From an uncultured Pelagibacteraceae bacterium (lineage in GTDB: Bacteria > Pseudomonadota > Alphaproteobacteria > Pelagibacterales > Pelagibacteraceae): a stretch of 64,000 bases of DNA. Position 1 is the first letter of the stretch. Each line of letters opens with the position of its first letter. The stretch covers positions 1-64,000 of the forward strand of contig CACJRK010000004.1 of assembly GCA_902595795.1 (NCBI GenBank), given 5' to 3'. The notes below the pieces were generated by a model that saw only the letters and a list, made by a program, of their open reading frames with translations, did not search any database and had not been told where the DNA came from. The translations under genes were made by a program, and so were the position numbers. Shown one piece after another: positions 34,760 to 45,140 of the stretch.

Positions 34760-36072
34760 TTTCCTGCAACAGTCATACCTTCTATCATCATAGTGGGTGA
34801 GTTGACTGAATATTCAAATTCTAAATCATTAGCTAAAATTATATTTTTGAACATATCCTTAAAATTACCAGCAATTGTTATTTCGTTAACAGGATATTTA
34901 AATTCTCCATCTTCAACTAAAAAACCATTGGCACCTACTGAATAATCTCCTGTCACAAGGTTAGATCCGTGACCAATAGTTTCAGTAATATAAAGACTTC
35001 TCGAATTCTTACTCATAAGATCTTCATAACTAATATTTCCATTTTCAAAATATAGATTAGTAGTTCCACCACTTCTTCCATTTGATTTTAAATTTAATTT
35101 TTTTCCGTTATATGTATCTACAAGATAATTTTTAAGTATTCCATTCTCTATAAGTTTTAATGTATTTGAATTTACACCTTCTGAATCAAAACTTTGAGAA
35201 CCCATTCCTTTAATTATATCTGGTTTATCAATTACATTTATCGAATTAGCAAAAACCTGTTGATCAATTTTATCCTTTAAAAATGAAGTACCTCTAGCAA
35301 TTGCAGAGGCAGATATTGCACTTGCAAATTCACTTAACATTATTTTTGAAATTCTTTTATCAAAAATTATGCTGATCTTCTCACTTCCAATTTTTTTTGG
35401 GCTCAATTTTCTAATAGTTTGTTTGGCAGCTTTATTTCCAAGATCTGTTGCTTGCTTAATATCAGATAAATGTCTTTTACTTGAAAATTCATAGTCTCTT
35501 TCCATGCTTTTTTCATCTTTTGCAACTGTTACGCAGGAAGCAGTAAAAGATGAGGTTTTATAACCGCCACAAAAACTATCGCTATTAGCTAAAATAAAAT
35601 TAGACTTATTTTCAGTGAAACTAGATTCTGTATTTATGATTTGATTATCTGATGAAGCAGATTCCTCTAAATCTTTTAAATATTTTATTTTTTTATCGTT
35701 TTCGAACCTTGTTTCATCATACAAATTAAGGCTACTAATTTGTTTCGCTAATAAATTTTTATCAGGCAAAGAATTAAATTCATCCTCTGGTGTAATTTTT
35801 GTAGTTTCAAAGCACTTTTCAATTAAAGTTTTTATATTTTCATCTAGTAAATTTGATGATGAAATTGATGATCTTCTTTTACCTAAATAAGTTTCTATAC
35901 TTAATGCCAATCCATCTGATCTATCCGAGGCTTCTAAGGATTTATTTCTAAAATTAACTGTTTCTGAAATTGAGTGACCAACTGTAACACTTGCATCAGT
36001 TGCTCCCATTTTTTTTGCTAAATCTAAACAATATGAAGCTTTCGATTTTAGAAATTCTTGATCCTTAACCAT
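34756..36072 (-). CDS. pmbA: TldE/PmbA metalloprotease-like protein
   Basis: VNFRNKSLEASDRSDGLALSIE, GRSGGTTNLYFENG, C-terminal NSPTMMIEGMTVAGK. Confidence 0.9.
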   Translation of the reverse strand: MVKDQEFLKSKASYCLDLAKKMGATDASVTVGHSISETVNFRNKSLEASDRSDGLALSIETYLGKRRSSISSSNLLDENIKTLIEKCFETTKITPEDEFNSLPDKNLLAKQISSLNLYDETRFENDKKIKYLKDLEESASSDNQIINTESSFTENKSNFILANSDSFCGGYKTSSFTASCVTVAKDEKSMERDYEFSSKRHLSDIKQATDLGNKAAKQTIRKLSPKKIGSEKISIIFDKRISKIMLSEFASAISASAIARGTSFLKDKIDQQVFANSINVIDKPDIIKGMGSQSFDSEGVNSNTLKLIENGILKNYLVDTYNGKKLNLKSNGRSGGTTNLYFENGNISYEDLMSKNSRSLYITETIGHGSNLVTGDYSVGANGFLVEDGEFKYPVNEITIAGNFKDMFKNIILANDLEFEYSVNSPTMMIEGMTVAGK

Positions 36073-36078
36073 AATACT

Positions 36079-37491
36079 TTAAAGTTTTGTTCCACCAACT
36101 GTCATTTTATCGATCAAAATTGAAGGTTGAGCAACTCCCACCGGAACTCCTTGTCCAGCTTTTCCACAAGTTCCTATACCTGGATCTAGCATCATATCAT
36201 TTCCTACCATTGATACTTCTTTAAGTATTGATGGTCCATCACCAATAAGTGTTGCGCCTTTAATTGGAGATCCAATTTTTCCATTATTTATTTCGTAAGC
36301 TTCAGTACAATTAAATACAAATTTACCAGATGTAATATCTACCTGGCCACCTCCAAAACTTACTGCAAAAATTCCTTTATCAACAGATTTGATCATTTCA
36401 TCTTGAGTTTGATTGCCACTTAACATCATTGTATTTCTCATCCTTGGCAAAACAATATGTCTATAATTTTCTCTTCTTCCTGATCCGGTAGATCTTGTAT
36501 TCATTAATCTTGCATTGTGCCTGTCTTGCATAAAGTTTTTAAGAATACCATTTTCAATTAAAACTGTTCGCTCGGTTGGCGTTCCCTCATCATCAATAGT
36601 TAAACTACCTCTTTTATTATCAATCGTACCATCATCAACAATTGTTACTCCCTCACTTGCAACTTTTTTTCCCATAAGATCATGAAATGCTGATGTTTTT
36701 TTTCTATTAAAATCTCCTTCTAGACCATGACCAATTGCTTCATGAATTAATATAGCAGGCCAACCTGGTCCTAAGACTACTTTCATCTCACCAGCAGGTG
36801 CTGGTTTGCTTTCTAAATTTACTGATGCAATTCTAAAAGCCTCTTCACAAACAGTTTTCCAATTATCATTTTTTAAATAATCATCATAAGATTGTCTGCC
36901 ACCAATTCCATATACTCCCGTTTCTTTTCTTCCATTTTTTTCCAACATTACAGAGACATTAAATCTAATTAATGGACGTACATCAGTGAGCGCTTCTCCA
37001 CCTGATCGAATAATTTCAATTGATTTTTGCTCACCAGCAAAACTAGCAGTTACTTGTTTTACTGATCCATCTTTTTTTCTTAAAAAATCGTTTACTTTAT
37101 TTAAAACTTCTAATTTCGAGTCTAAAGTTTTTTGTTCAATTGGATTAATATCTTTATAAAATTTTTTATTAGATTTTGGAATTTGATGATTATATGTGCC
37201 TTTAATTGATTTAAGGGTTGATTTAAGATTTTCTGAGGAATTTTTTAGTGAATCTTTTGATATTTCGTTTGAATATGAATAGGCAACAACCTCGTTTGAA
37301 ATAGCTCTGAAGCCAAATCCTAAATCAGAACTATAGTTTGAGCTTTTTATTTTGTTGTCATCTAGCAAAATTGACTCTGATTTAGACTCCTCTAAATAAA
37401 GCTCACCATCATCACAATTATTTAGTGTTTCAGATACTATTTTATCTGCATCTTGTCTTGTTAAATCAGATTTGTTAAAGAAATTACTCAT
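36079..37491 (-). CDS. tldD: TldD metalloprotease
   Basis: HEAIGHGLEGDFNRKKTSAF zinc motif, NTRSTGSGRRENYRH, GTCGKAGQGVPVGVAQPSILID. Confidence 0.96.
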   Translation of the reverse strand: MSNFFNKSDLTRQDADKIVSETLNNCDDGELYLEESKSESILLDDNKIKSSNYSSDLGFGFRAISNEVVAYSYSNEISKDSLKNSSENLKSTLKSIKGTYNHQIPKSNKKFYKDINPIEQKTLDSKLEVLNKVNDFLRKKDGSVKQVTASFAGEQKSIEIIRSGGEALTDVRPLIRFNVSVMLEKNGRKETGVYGIGGRQSYDDYLKNDNWKTVCEEAFRIASVNLESKPAPAGEMKVVLGPGWPAILIHEAIGHGLEGDFNRKKTSAFHDLMGKKVASEGVTIVDDGTIDNKRGSLTIDDEGTPTERTVLIENGILKNFMQDRHNARLMNTRSTGSGRRENYRHIVLPRMRNTMMLSGNQTQDEMIKSVDKGIFAVSFGGGQVDITSGKFVFNCTEAYEINNGKIGSPIKGATLIGDGPSILKEVSMVGNDMMLDPGIGTCGKAGQGVPVGVAQPSILIDKMTVGGTKL

Positions 37492-37576
37492 TCATCTTAA
37501 ATAGTGGTTTGTTGATAATTTTCAACTGATCATTTTACGCATGTACAATTTATTACTTAAAGTTAATTATTGTTAA

Positions 37577-37924
37577 ATGAAAGTATTTTTTAATAACTCT
37601 TGTAAAATCTGTAGATCAGAAATTAACTTATATAAAAAAGAAAATATCAAAGATATTGACTGGATAGATATAACAAATAATTCAGATGCTGAAAAAGAAA
37701 CATCTAGAAATGATAAAGAGTTATTAAGAAGATTACATGTTAAAGATAATGGTAAAATTATTCAAGGTGCGGAGGCATTTCTTTATGTTTGGAAAAAAAT
37801 TCCAAAGTATAAATTTTTATATAAATTTTTTAAATTACCAATAATTTTCACAATCTTTAAATATGGGTACGAAATGATTGCCTTTTTTTTATATTTAAAG
37901 AATAAAAAACAACTTAAAAACTAA
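37577..37924 (+). CDS. DCC-family (DUF393) thiol-disulfide oxidoreductase
   Basis: VFFNNSCKICRSEINLYKK CxxC motif plus WIDITNN and GAEAFLYVWKKIPKY. Confidence 0.82.
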   Translation: MKVFFNNSCKICRSEINLYKKENIKDIDWIDITNNSDAEKETSRNDKELLRRLHVKDNGKIIQGAEAFLYVWKKIPKYKFLYKFFKLPIIFTIFKYGYEMIAFFLYLKNKKQLKN

Positions 37925-38214
37925 GATAAGAAAAATATTAAAAACTCACTTAGTAAAGACATAGATAATAAAAACATTATTAATAAAATTGAATACATAA
38001 GAGTTATAATTCTATTTCTTTTTCTCCTTAGTCTAACAAAAATTTTATCATCTAGATCTGAAATATCTCTTTCACCAACTACAGGATAATCATAACTCCA
38101 TCGCCATGTAGATTGACCTAATCTAGAATCTAGGCCATTAAAATACCTTATCCACGCAAGAACATATTTTAATATTAAATATAAAATAATCATTAAAATT
38201 GAAGAAAGTAACAT
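37921..38214 (-). CDS. small membrane protein of unknown function
   Basis: 97 aa with two hydrophobic stretches flanking a central polar segment. Confidence 0.6.
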   Translation of the reverse strand: MLLSSILMIILYLILKYVLAWIRYFNGLDSRLGQSTWRWSYDYPVVGERDISDLDDKIFVRLRRKRNRIITLMYSILLIMFLLSMSLLSEFLIFFLS

Positions 38215-38244
38215 TCTAAATAATACTTAATTATATAAGATAAC

Positions 38245-39462
38245 TTAATTGATATTTTTGGCTCTTTTTCTTGCAATTAATTGTGTAAGAGCATCAACCA
38301 TAGTATCTGAGGCCGTAAATATTTCATTATTTTTAAACTCATGAGAAATATTTTTTTCAGGGTTTGTTTTGTCTTCAATAACTATTCCTTCATCTGGTGA
38401 ATTATTTTTTATATAAATTAATAAAAGCCACTCATCATCTGAAGCTTCATCCCATTTAACAAATATTTCTCCTGTTTCAAACCTTCTATCTATGCATCTA
38501 AGGATAGACATATGTCTTGTTATATGTCTTTTGTTTAATTGGAATACTAAGCTGCTGGCACTTCTATAAAAACTTTCAAGTGCAAACTCAATTTTTTGTC
38601 TTGCTAAAGTATATTCTTTTTCTTTTTGTAAAAGTGTTTCTCTATCTTCATCTCCTTGAATTTTAACTCCTAAGGCCTCCACTCTTTCTCTAATCTTTTG
38701 ATCTCTTAAAATTCGATATTTTTCTTTTAATTTTTCGATTCTTTGTTGTAAACCAGCATAATCTTCTCTTTTTTCTTGTAGTGAAATTTTTTCTAATTTT
38801 TCTAATTCTTTAACTTCCCTAACTCTAAATTTTTCTATTTGCTTATCTAGTTTTAGTTGCTGTAAAAATCGTTTTTGTTTTTCCGCTTGTTCTATTCTTA
38901 GAAGAGCTTGTTCTTTTCTTAAAAATAATTTTATTTCTTTTGTTCTTTGCTTTTCTAACCTAATTTCATCTTTTAAAGTTTGTTCTTTAAATTTAACTTT
39001 TAATTCTGCTTCTTTTTGTTTTTCTTTTACGATTTTAATCTTTTCTAACCTTTCTTTTTCTTGTTTTTCTAATTTTAGTCTTCTTGCTTCATCCTTTTTA
39101 AGAATTCTGTATTGAGAAATTGTATCTGCTATTTTGTCGAAAAATGCTTGAATATATTTTTCAAAACCTAAATTTATTTTAAACTTTATTTCAGGTTTTA
39201 ATGAATTTTGAAAATTTATTAACTTTAAAAGAAAATCCGGTTGCTTTGATTTTATTGATTTAAATTTTTTTATTAGTTTTTTTGTTTTTTTAACTTTATT
39301 TTTTTTTTTGGATTTTCTTGGTTTTGCTTTTCTTATTTTTATATTTCTTTTTTTAGGTTTTTTAAAAGCCTTTTTATTTTTTTGTTTATTTTTGTTTTTA
39401 GAAACGTTTTTTTTTAACTTTTTTTTCTTTTTTTTCATTTTAAGGAAATTAATATCTATCAA
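38245..39462 (-). CDS. Lys-rich N-terminus plus long coiled-coil protein of unknown function
   Basis: 405-aa ORF; N-terminal about 75 aa almost entirely K/N/R, then KEKQKEAELKVKFKEQ-type coiled coil, then a globular C-terminal domain. Confidence 0.75.
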   Translation of the reverse strand: MIDINFLKMKKKKKKLKKNVSKNKNKQKNKKAFKKPKKRNIKIRKAKPRKSKKKNKVKKTKKLIKKFKSIKSKQPDFLLKLINFQNSLKPEIKFKINLGFEKYIQAFFDKIADTISQYRILKKDEARRLKLEKQEKERLEKIKIVKEKQKEAELKVKFKEQTLKDEIRLEKQRTKEIKLFLRKEQALLRIEQAEKQKRFLQQLKLDKQIEKFRVREVKELEKLEKISLQEKREDYAGLQQRIEKLKEKYRILRDQKIRERVEALGVKIQGDEDRETLLQKEKEYTLARQKIEFALESFYRSASSLVFQLNKRHITRHMSILRCIDRRFETGEIFVKWDEASDDEWLLLIYIKNNSPDEGIVIEDKTNPEKNISHEFKNNEIFTASDTMVDALTQLIARKRAKNIN

Positions 39463-39466
39463 TAAT

Positions 39467-40657
39467 TTATTGATAAATATAGTCTCTTGTAACTGGTGTT
39501 GATGAATAATTTTTTGTTAATTGAAATTGATATACAACTTGGTCACCCCATTTAAATGCCATCTCACAACCAGCAAGATAAAATTCCCACATTCTAAAAA
39601 ATCTTTCATCAAACATTTGAATTATTTTCTCTTTATTTTTGAGACAATTTTCCTTCCAATGTCTTAGCGTATGAGAGTAATGAAATCTTAAAACCTCAAT
39701 ATCTGCAACAATTAAACCAGCTTTTTCAATTGGTGTTGTTACTTCACTTAAGCTCGGAGTATATCCACCTGGAAAAATATACTTAGTAATCCACGGATGT
39801 GGATCCCTTGGCGGATTTACTGAACCTATGGTGTGAATTAATGATACCCCATCATCTTTAAGAAGTTTTTCAACTTGTGAAAAAAATTTCCTGTAAAATT
39901 TTCTTCCAACATGTTCAAACATTCCGACACTAACTATTCTGTCAAACTTTTCATTAAGTTCCCTATAATCCATTAGCTTAAAGTTTAATTGATTTTCCAA
40001 ATTAAGTTCTTTTGCTCTTTTATTACAGTAGTTAAATTGATTTTCTGAAAGTGTGATACCTGTTACTTCGCAATTTGCACTTTTTGCAATATCTATTGCT
40101 AAAGATCCCCATCCACATCCTATGTCTAAAACTTTCTGATCTGATTTTATATTAAGTTTTTTGATTATATGTTGAATTTTATTATTTTGGGCTGTTTCTA
40201 ATGTATCTGTTTCATTCTTAAAATATGCACAAGAGTATTGTCTCTTAGGATCTAAAAATAAATCATATAAATCATCTGATATATCATAATGATGAGACAC
40301 ATTCATTTTAGATTTTTTTATAAAATTAAAATTTGTTAAATATCTATAAGATCCTCTCAATCTATTTAATAAATAACTAAAAAAATTTAAATTTCCTCTA
40401 CCAAAATTCATTAGGGAAAGATCAAGAAAATCAGTCAAACTTCCATTTTCAATTATTATATCTCCGTCTGTATAAGCTTCTCCAAAATAAAGATCTGGAT
40501 AAAATAACAATTTGTAATGTAGATTTTTTTTTAAAATTTTTACTTTAATTGGATTTTCTTTTATAGGATTTCCAATAATATAATTTTTTGAATTTGCATC
40601 AACTAATATAAAGCCATCCTTTTTAAAAATACTATTTAAAAATCTTGCAAGCTGCAT
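39467..40657 (-). CDS. cfa: cyclopropane-fatty-acid-phospholipid synthase family
   Basis: VSHHYDISDDLYDLFLDPKRQYSCAYF, VLDIGCGWGSLAIDIA, GMFEHVGRKFYRKFF, KYIFPGGYTPSL. Confidence 0.95.
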   Translation of the reverse strand: MQLARFLNSIFKKDGFILVDANSKNYIIGNPIKENPIKVKILKKNLHYKLLFYPDLYFGEAYTDGDIIIENGSLTDFLDLSLMNFGRGNLNFFSYLLNRLRGSYRYLTNFNFIKKSKMNVSHHYDISDDLYDLFLDPKRQYSCAYFKNETDTLETAQNNKIQHIIKKLNIKSDQKVLDIGCGWGSLAIDIAKSANCEVTGITLSENQFNYCNKRAKELNLENQLNFKLMDYRELNEKFDRIVSVGMFEHVGRKFYRKFFSQVEKLLKDDGVSLIHTIGSVNPPRDPHPWITKYIFPGGYTPSLSEVTTPIEKAGLIVADIEVLRFHYSHTLRHWKENCLKNKEKIIQMFDERFFRMWEFYLAGCEMAFKWGDQVVYQFQLTKNYSSTPVTRDYIYQ

Positions 40658-40658
40658 A

Positions 40659-41537
40659 TTAAGCCGCCATTGATGGTTTTAATGAAAAATTTAATTTACC
40701 TAAATTATTGGTTAAATCTTTTTCATCTTTGGAATTCAAAATACTTAGAGGTGGTAAAAGATTTCTATAACTCTTATCTTCTTTTCCAAAGTAAGTATGG
40801 AGACCTGAAATTAGATTATACTTTTCAAATTCTAATCTTACATCACACAAATTTTGATTTATTGTTTGCTCATTTCCTGCTTGAAAGTCATCATATACTT
40901 TTCTCGCTAATTGTGATGTAGCGTTACATGTGGCTGTGATAATTCCAGAACAGCCTAATTGAAGTCCTTTATACAACTTTGATTCAGAGCCTGGCAAAAC
41001 TGAAAAATTATCTAATTCTAAATTCTCAAAAAGATTATAAGAACTATCTTTAACTCCTACAATATTTTCTGGAAATTTTTTAACAAGTTCTTTTACACAC
41101 TCAATACTAAATTTATATCCACACAATTTTTCAAAATTGTATAAAATAATTTGACTGTCTGGAAGTGATCTAATTATTTTACTATAAAAATCAATTACCT
41201 CTTTATCTCCATATTTATAATACGCAGGAGGCATAATTAAAAATTTATTAAAACTTAACGATTTAGATACTCTCATTAAACTTATTGTTTCACCTAAAGA
41301 ATTTAATCCAGTACCAATTATATATTTTTCTTTATGTTTGCTGAAAATTAAGTGATTAATTAAATTAATCTTTTCTGACACGGGAATTAATTGTGCTTGA
41401 CCTGTGCTTCCAAAAATTGCAACACCATGGCATCCATTATCAATGACCATTTCAGCATGTTGAATGGTTTTTTTAATATCAAGTGTCAAGTCCTCATTCA
41501 AGACCGACATTGAGGCTGCATAAATGCCTTTAATCAT
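40659..41537 (-). CDS. dihydrodipicolinate synthase / N-acetylneuraminate lyase family protein
   Basis: GVAIFGSTGQAQLIP, LYNFEKLCGY, IVGVKDSS Schiff-base lysine motif, LPGSESKLYKGLQLGCSGIITA. Confidence 0.85.
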   Translation of the reverse strand: MIKGIYAASMSVLNEDLTLDIKKTIQHAEMVIDNGCHGVAIFGSTGQAQLIPVSEKINLINHLIFSKHKEKYIIGTGLNSLGETISLMRVSKSLSFNKFLIMPPAYYKYGDKEVIDFYSKIIRSLPDSQIILYNFEKLCGYKFSIECVKELVKKFPENIVGVKDSSYNLFENLELDNFSVLPGSESKLYKGLQLGCSGIITATCNATSQLARKVYDDFQAGNEQTINQNLCDVRLEFEKYNLISGLHTYFGKEDKSYRNLLPPLSILNSKDEKDLTNNLGKLNFSLKPSMAA

Positions 41538-41549
41538 AATTATAAAAGA

Positions 41550-42530
41550 TTATTTTATTAATATTTTTTTGTAAATACTAGTTATTGACTGACAATTTTT
41601 TTTATAATCAAACATTTTTAGGTTGTAATTCTTTTTCTTATATTTGGCCTTATATAACTTTAAGATATATTTTTTTAGTTTAGCTTCATTTCCCTGATTA
41701 ATTTGAAATATTGAAAATTTATCTATCCAATCCTTATTTCCAATATGTTTAGTAGTAATAATTGGTAATCTAAATTTCATTCCTTCTATCAAACAATAAC
41801 CAAATGTCTCCCACCTAGACAAAAATAACCCAGCATCAAATAAATTATAATAGTTAGATACATTTTCTACATGTCCAACAATTCTTAAATTTTTATTATT
41901 TTTTTGAAATTTTATAAACTCATCATGTCCATCACCAATTAAAATAAGAGCACAGTTAGGTAAATTTAGATCTTGGAATACTTTAATAAGAATATCAAAA
42001 CCTTTTTGATGATGAAACCTTCCAATGGAACCAAAAACAAAATCTTTAGAAGAAATTTTTAATTTTGATTTTAATTTTGATTTAGAAATATTTATTTTTG
42101 GTGTATTAATCCATAAGTAAGACTTAAATAACTTCCCTTTAAAATTTTTTTTTATTTCTTTAAATTGTGTGTTATTTGAAACTATTATAGCATCTGAATT
42201 TTTATAATCTTTAGCTCTATAATTCATGTGCATAGTGGATACAATTTTATATTTTGGAGATTTATTGATATTTTTTATTGCATCTCCTAAGTGAGTATGA
42301 ATGATATCAGGATTTATTTTTTTAATTAAATCATTAATAAAAAATTTTTTAAAAAAATCGCTTATCTCGAAAGTTTTAATTTCTTTTTTTAATAATTTAT
42401 TAAGAGTCTGATTTTTTTTAGAAATAATTGCATAGACCTTATTTTTTGTCTTTTGGTATTTCACTAAATCTAGTACATATTTTTCTGACCCAACAAATCC
42501 TTTAGATAAAATTATGTGAATAATTATCAT
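41550..42530 (-). CDS. glycosyltransferase family 1/4-like
   Basis: GSIGRFHHQKGFDILI, LILIGDGHDEF, LFLSRWETFGYCLIEGMKFRLPIITT. Confidence 0.85.
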   Translation of the reverse strand: MIIIHIILSKGFVGSEKYVLDLVKYQKTKNKVYAIISKKNQTLNKLLKKEIKTFEISDFFKKFFINDLIKKINPDIIHTHLGDAIKNINKSPKYKIVSTMHMNYRAKDYKNSDAIIVSNNTQFKEIKKNFKGKLFKSYLWINTPKINISKSKLKSKLKISSKDFVFGSIGRFHHQKGFDILIKVFQDLNLPNCALILIGDGHDEFIKFQKNNKNLRIVGHVENVSNYYNLFDAGLFLSRWETFGYCLIEGMKFRLPIITTKHIGNKDWIDKFSIFQINQGNEAKLKKYILKLYKAKYKKKNYNLKMFDYKKNCQSITSIYKKILIK

Positions 42531-42536
42531 TTTTTT

Positions 42537-43034
42537 TTATTTTATAAGAACCTCTTTAGCCTGATTAACTATAGAAGCAAGTCTATTAAGTTCCGGACTC
42601 ACATCTGGGTGTATTTTTTTCATTATCTTTTTATAAGAACTTAAAATTTCATCCTTCGAATAATCTTTATTAGGATCTAAATTAAGTATCCGACACGCCT
42701 CATCTCTAGACATTTCTTGATGATTTGCTTTTATATTATTCTTAAAATTAAATCGACCTGTGTTTTGTAGTGTTTTAATTAGTGTCCAGAGTCTAAACAG
42801 TTGAAGTAGTGTTATTCCTGCTTTTGTTTTAATTAACGGTAATATTGCTAAAAGAAAAGGTAAAGAAAAAATATAACGCCCTGCTACAATTGCTATTATT
42901 GCTAAAATTATAGAACCAGAAATAATGGATTTTCGAAAAAAATCACTTAATTTTTTAGATGAAGATTTAGCAAACCAACTTAAAAAAATGTAAATTAAAA
43001 TTAAAAATATTATTGTTAGAAAAAAAATATTCAT
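42537..43034 (-). CDS. J-domain membrane protein
   Basis: N-terminal TMs, C-terminal DEACRILNLDPNKDYSKDEILSSYKKIMKKIHPDVSPE with HPD; start moved to Met12 of the track ORF to avoid overlap with the divergent gene. Confidence 0.85.
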   Translation of the reverse strand: MNIFFLTIIFLILIYIFLSWFAKSSSKKLSDFFRKSIISGSIILAIIAIVAGRYIFSLPFLLAILPLIKTKAGITLLQLFRLWTLIKTLQNTGRFNFKNNIKANHQEMSRDEACRILNLDPNKDYSKDEILSSYKKIMKKIHPDVSPELNRLASIVNQAKEVLIK

Positions 43035-43052
43035 ATAATCAAACTTATTAAA

Positions 43053-45128
43053 ATGAAAATACCACAATTAAAAAAAAAATTAGAGATAAAATCTTGCCAC
43101 AATATAGAATGGGAAGATAATTATAGCTGGATTCATCAAGATAATATATTGGAAGTTCTTAAAGATAAAAGTAGGTTAGATCCTGAGGTCAAAAAATATC
43201 TAGAAGATGAAAATGTTTATACAGAGCATCATCTAAAAGATACAAAAGATATCCAAAATAAATTGTTTGATGAGATTAAAGCAAGAATTAAATTAGATGA
43301 TGAATCTTTACATTATAAAGATCATACCTATGAGTATTGGACAAAAACTACAACAAAAGGAAATTATTCCATAAAACTTAGAAAAAAAATTGGTTCAGAA
43401 ATTATAGAAGAAATATGGAATGGGGATAAAGAAAAAGAAAAACTTAAAACTGAATATTTTGGAGTTGGAGATTTAGAGGTAAGCAATAATGATAAATACC
43501 TAGGATACTCTTTAGATCTTAAAGGTTCTGAGTATTATACAATTTATTTAAGGGATATAAAAACAAACAAAATTATTTCAAAAGAAATTACTGAAACATC
43601 AGGTGGAATAACATTTAGTTTAGATGATAAATATATTTTTTATTCTAAACTTGATGAAAATCATAGAGCAAGAAAAATATATAGGCACAAAATAGGAGAT
43701 TTTAATGGCAAAGATGAATTAATATTTGAGGAGAAAAGCGAGGCTTTTACAGTAGGAATTGGAAAAAGCTCAGATGAAAAATATTATTTTATAAATACTT
43801 CTGACCACAATACATCAGAGCAATATTACTTTAAATCAGGTGAATTAAATCCATCTCCAAAACTTATTATTAAAAGGGAAAGAGGTGTTCTATATTCTGT
43901 TAATTCATGGGATGGTAAATTTTATAATCATACAAATAAAAATGCTGAAGACTTTAAAATTGATATTTGTGACAATTTAAGAAATCAAAATTGGAAAACA
44001 TATATCCCAGCAAAAGATGAAGTTTTAATTGGTGGATTAACATTTCTTAAAAATTGGATTATTCGTGGTGAAACATCAGATGCACTAGATAAATTATTTG
44101 TCAAAAATATTTCTACAAATATAGAAGAAGAATTAATTTTTTCTGATGAATCTGTTTATGTTCCAGGAGTAAGCTTAACTCAAAAAGATAGAAATACTGA
44201 TGAAGTTCATTTAGGATACTCCTCACCTAAAACTCCTTCTAGAGTATTTAAATATAATTTAGCAACAAAATCTAAAGAACTTGTTAAAGAACAAGAGATC
44301 CCATCTGGTCATAATAAAGATGACTATATTGTTGAGAGAGTTGAGTTTAAATCTCATGACGGAAGAATGGTTCCATTAACAATTACTAGACACAAAAAAA
44401 CAAAAATTGATGGGTCTGCAAATGTTTTATTGTATGGATATGGGTCTTATGGAAATTCTATGTCCCCAAGTTTTTCTTCTACAAGATTAAGTCTTATCAA
44501 TAGAGATATAATTTGGGCCACAGCCCACATCAGAGGTGGTATGGAAAAAGGTATGAAGTGGTGGAAAGAGGGAAAATTAATAAACAAAAAAAATACTTTT
44601 GAAGATTATATTTACGCAGCAAAATATTTGATCGAAAAGAATTATACGTCAAAAGGAAATATTATTGGAATGGGTGGATCGGCTGGAGGATTATTAATGG
44701 GAGCTGTAGTCAATCAATCTCCTGAATTATTTTTAGGAATTATTATGGCTGTTCCTTTTGTAGATTCTTTAACAACAAATCTAGATCATTCTTTACCTTT
44801 AACCGTTGGAGAATTTGACGAATTTGGAAATGCAAAAGAGAATAAAGAACACTTTGATTATATTTTTTCATATGCGCCCTACAACAATATTAAAAAAATG
44901 GATTATCCACATATTTTTATTACAACAAGTTTAAGTGATAATAGAGTTTTATTTGATGAACCTGCAAAGTTTACAGCAAAACTTAGAGACTATAAAACAG
45001 ATAATAATTTGCTTCTCTTGAAAACCGAAATGAATGCTGGTCATGGTGGAAAATCAGGAAGAGATGGCGCAATAGAAGAAATTGCTATTGACTATGCATT
45101 TGCATTAAAAATTTCCAAAAAAATTTAG
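43053..45128 (+). CDS. ptrB: oligopeptidase B-like S9 serine peptidase
   Basis: LLYGYGSYGNSM, GGSAGGLLMGAVVNQSPELF nucleophile motif, TSLSDNRV, MNAGHGGKSGR. Confidence 0.93.
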   Translation: MKIPQLKKKLEIKSCHNIEWEDNYSWIHQDNILEVLKDKSRLDPEVKKYLEDENVYTEHHLKDTKDIQNKLFDEIKARIKLDDESLHYKDHTYEYWTKTTTKGNYSIKLRKKIGSEIIEEIWNGDKEKEKLKTEYFGVGDLEVSNNDKYLGYSLDLKGSEYYTIYLRDIKTNKIISKEITETSGGITFSLDDKYIFYSKLDENHRARKIYRHKIGDFNGKDELIFEEKSEAFTVGIGKSSDEKYYFINTSDHNTSEQYYFKSGELNPSPKLIIKRERGVLYSVNSWDGKFYNHTNKNAEDFKIDICDNLRNQNWKTYIPAKDEVLIGGLTFLKNWIIRGETSDALDKLFVKNISTNIEEELIFSDESVYVPGVSLTQKDRNTDEVHLGYSSPKTPSRVFKYNLATKSKELVKEQEIPSGHNKDDYIVERVEFKSHDGRMVPLTITRHKKTKIDGSANVLLYGYGSYGNSMSPSFSSTRLSLINRDIIWATAHIRGGMEKGMKWWKEGKLINKKNTFEDYIYAAKYLIEKNYTSKGNIIGMGGSAGGLLMGAVVNQSPELFLGIIMAVPFVDSLTTNLDHSLPLTVGEFDEFGNAKENKEHFDYIFSYAPYNNIKKMDYPHIFITTSLSDNRVLFDEPAKFTAKLRDYKTDNNLLLLKTEMNAGHGGKSGRDGAIEEIAIDYAFALKISKKI

Positions 45129-45140
45129 TACATTTTTAAT

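Noticed and set aside
39308-39502. Phe-rich ORF on the plus strand opposite the Lys-rich protein
   Set aside because: Complement of poly-Lys codons necessarily reads as poly-Phe; not an independent gene.
42059-42090. Short tandem repeat AATTTTGATTTT in the glycosyltransferase gene
   Set aside because: Only about 2.5 units, in frame, encoding SKLKSKLK; ordinary low-complexity coding sequence.
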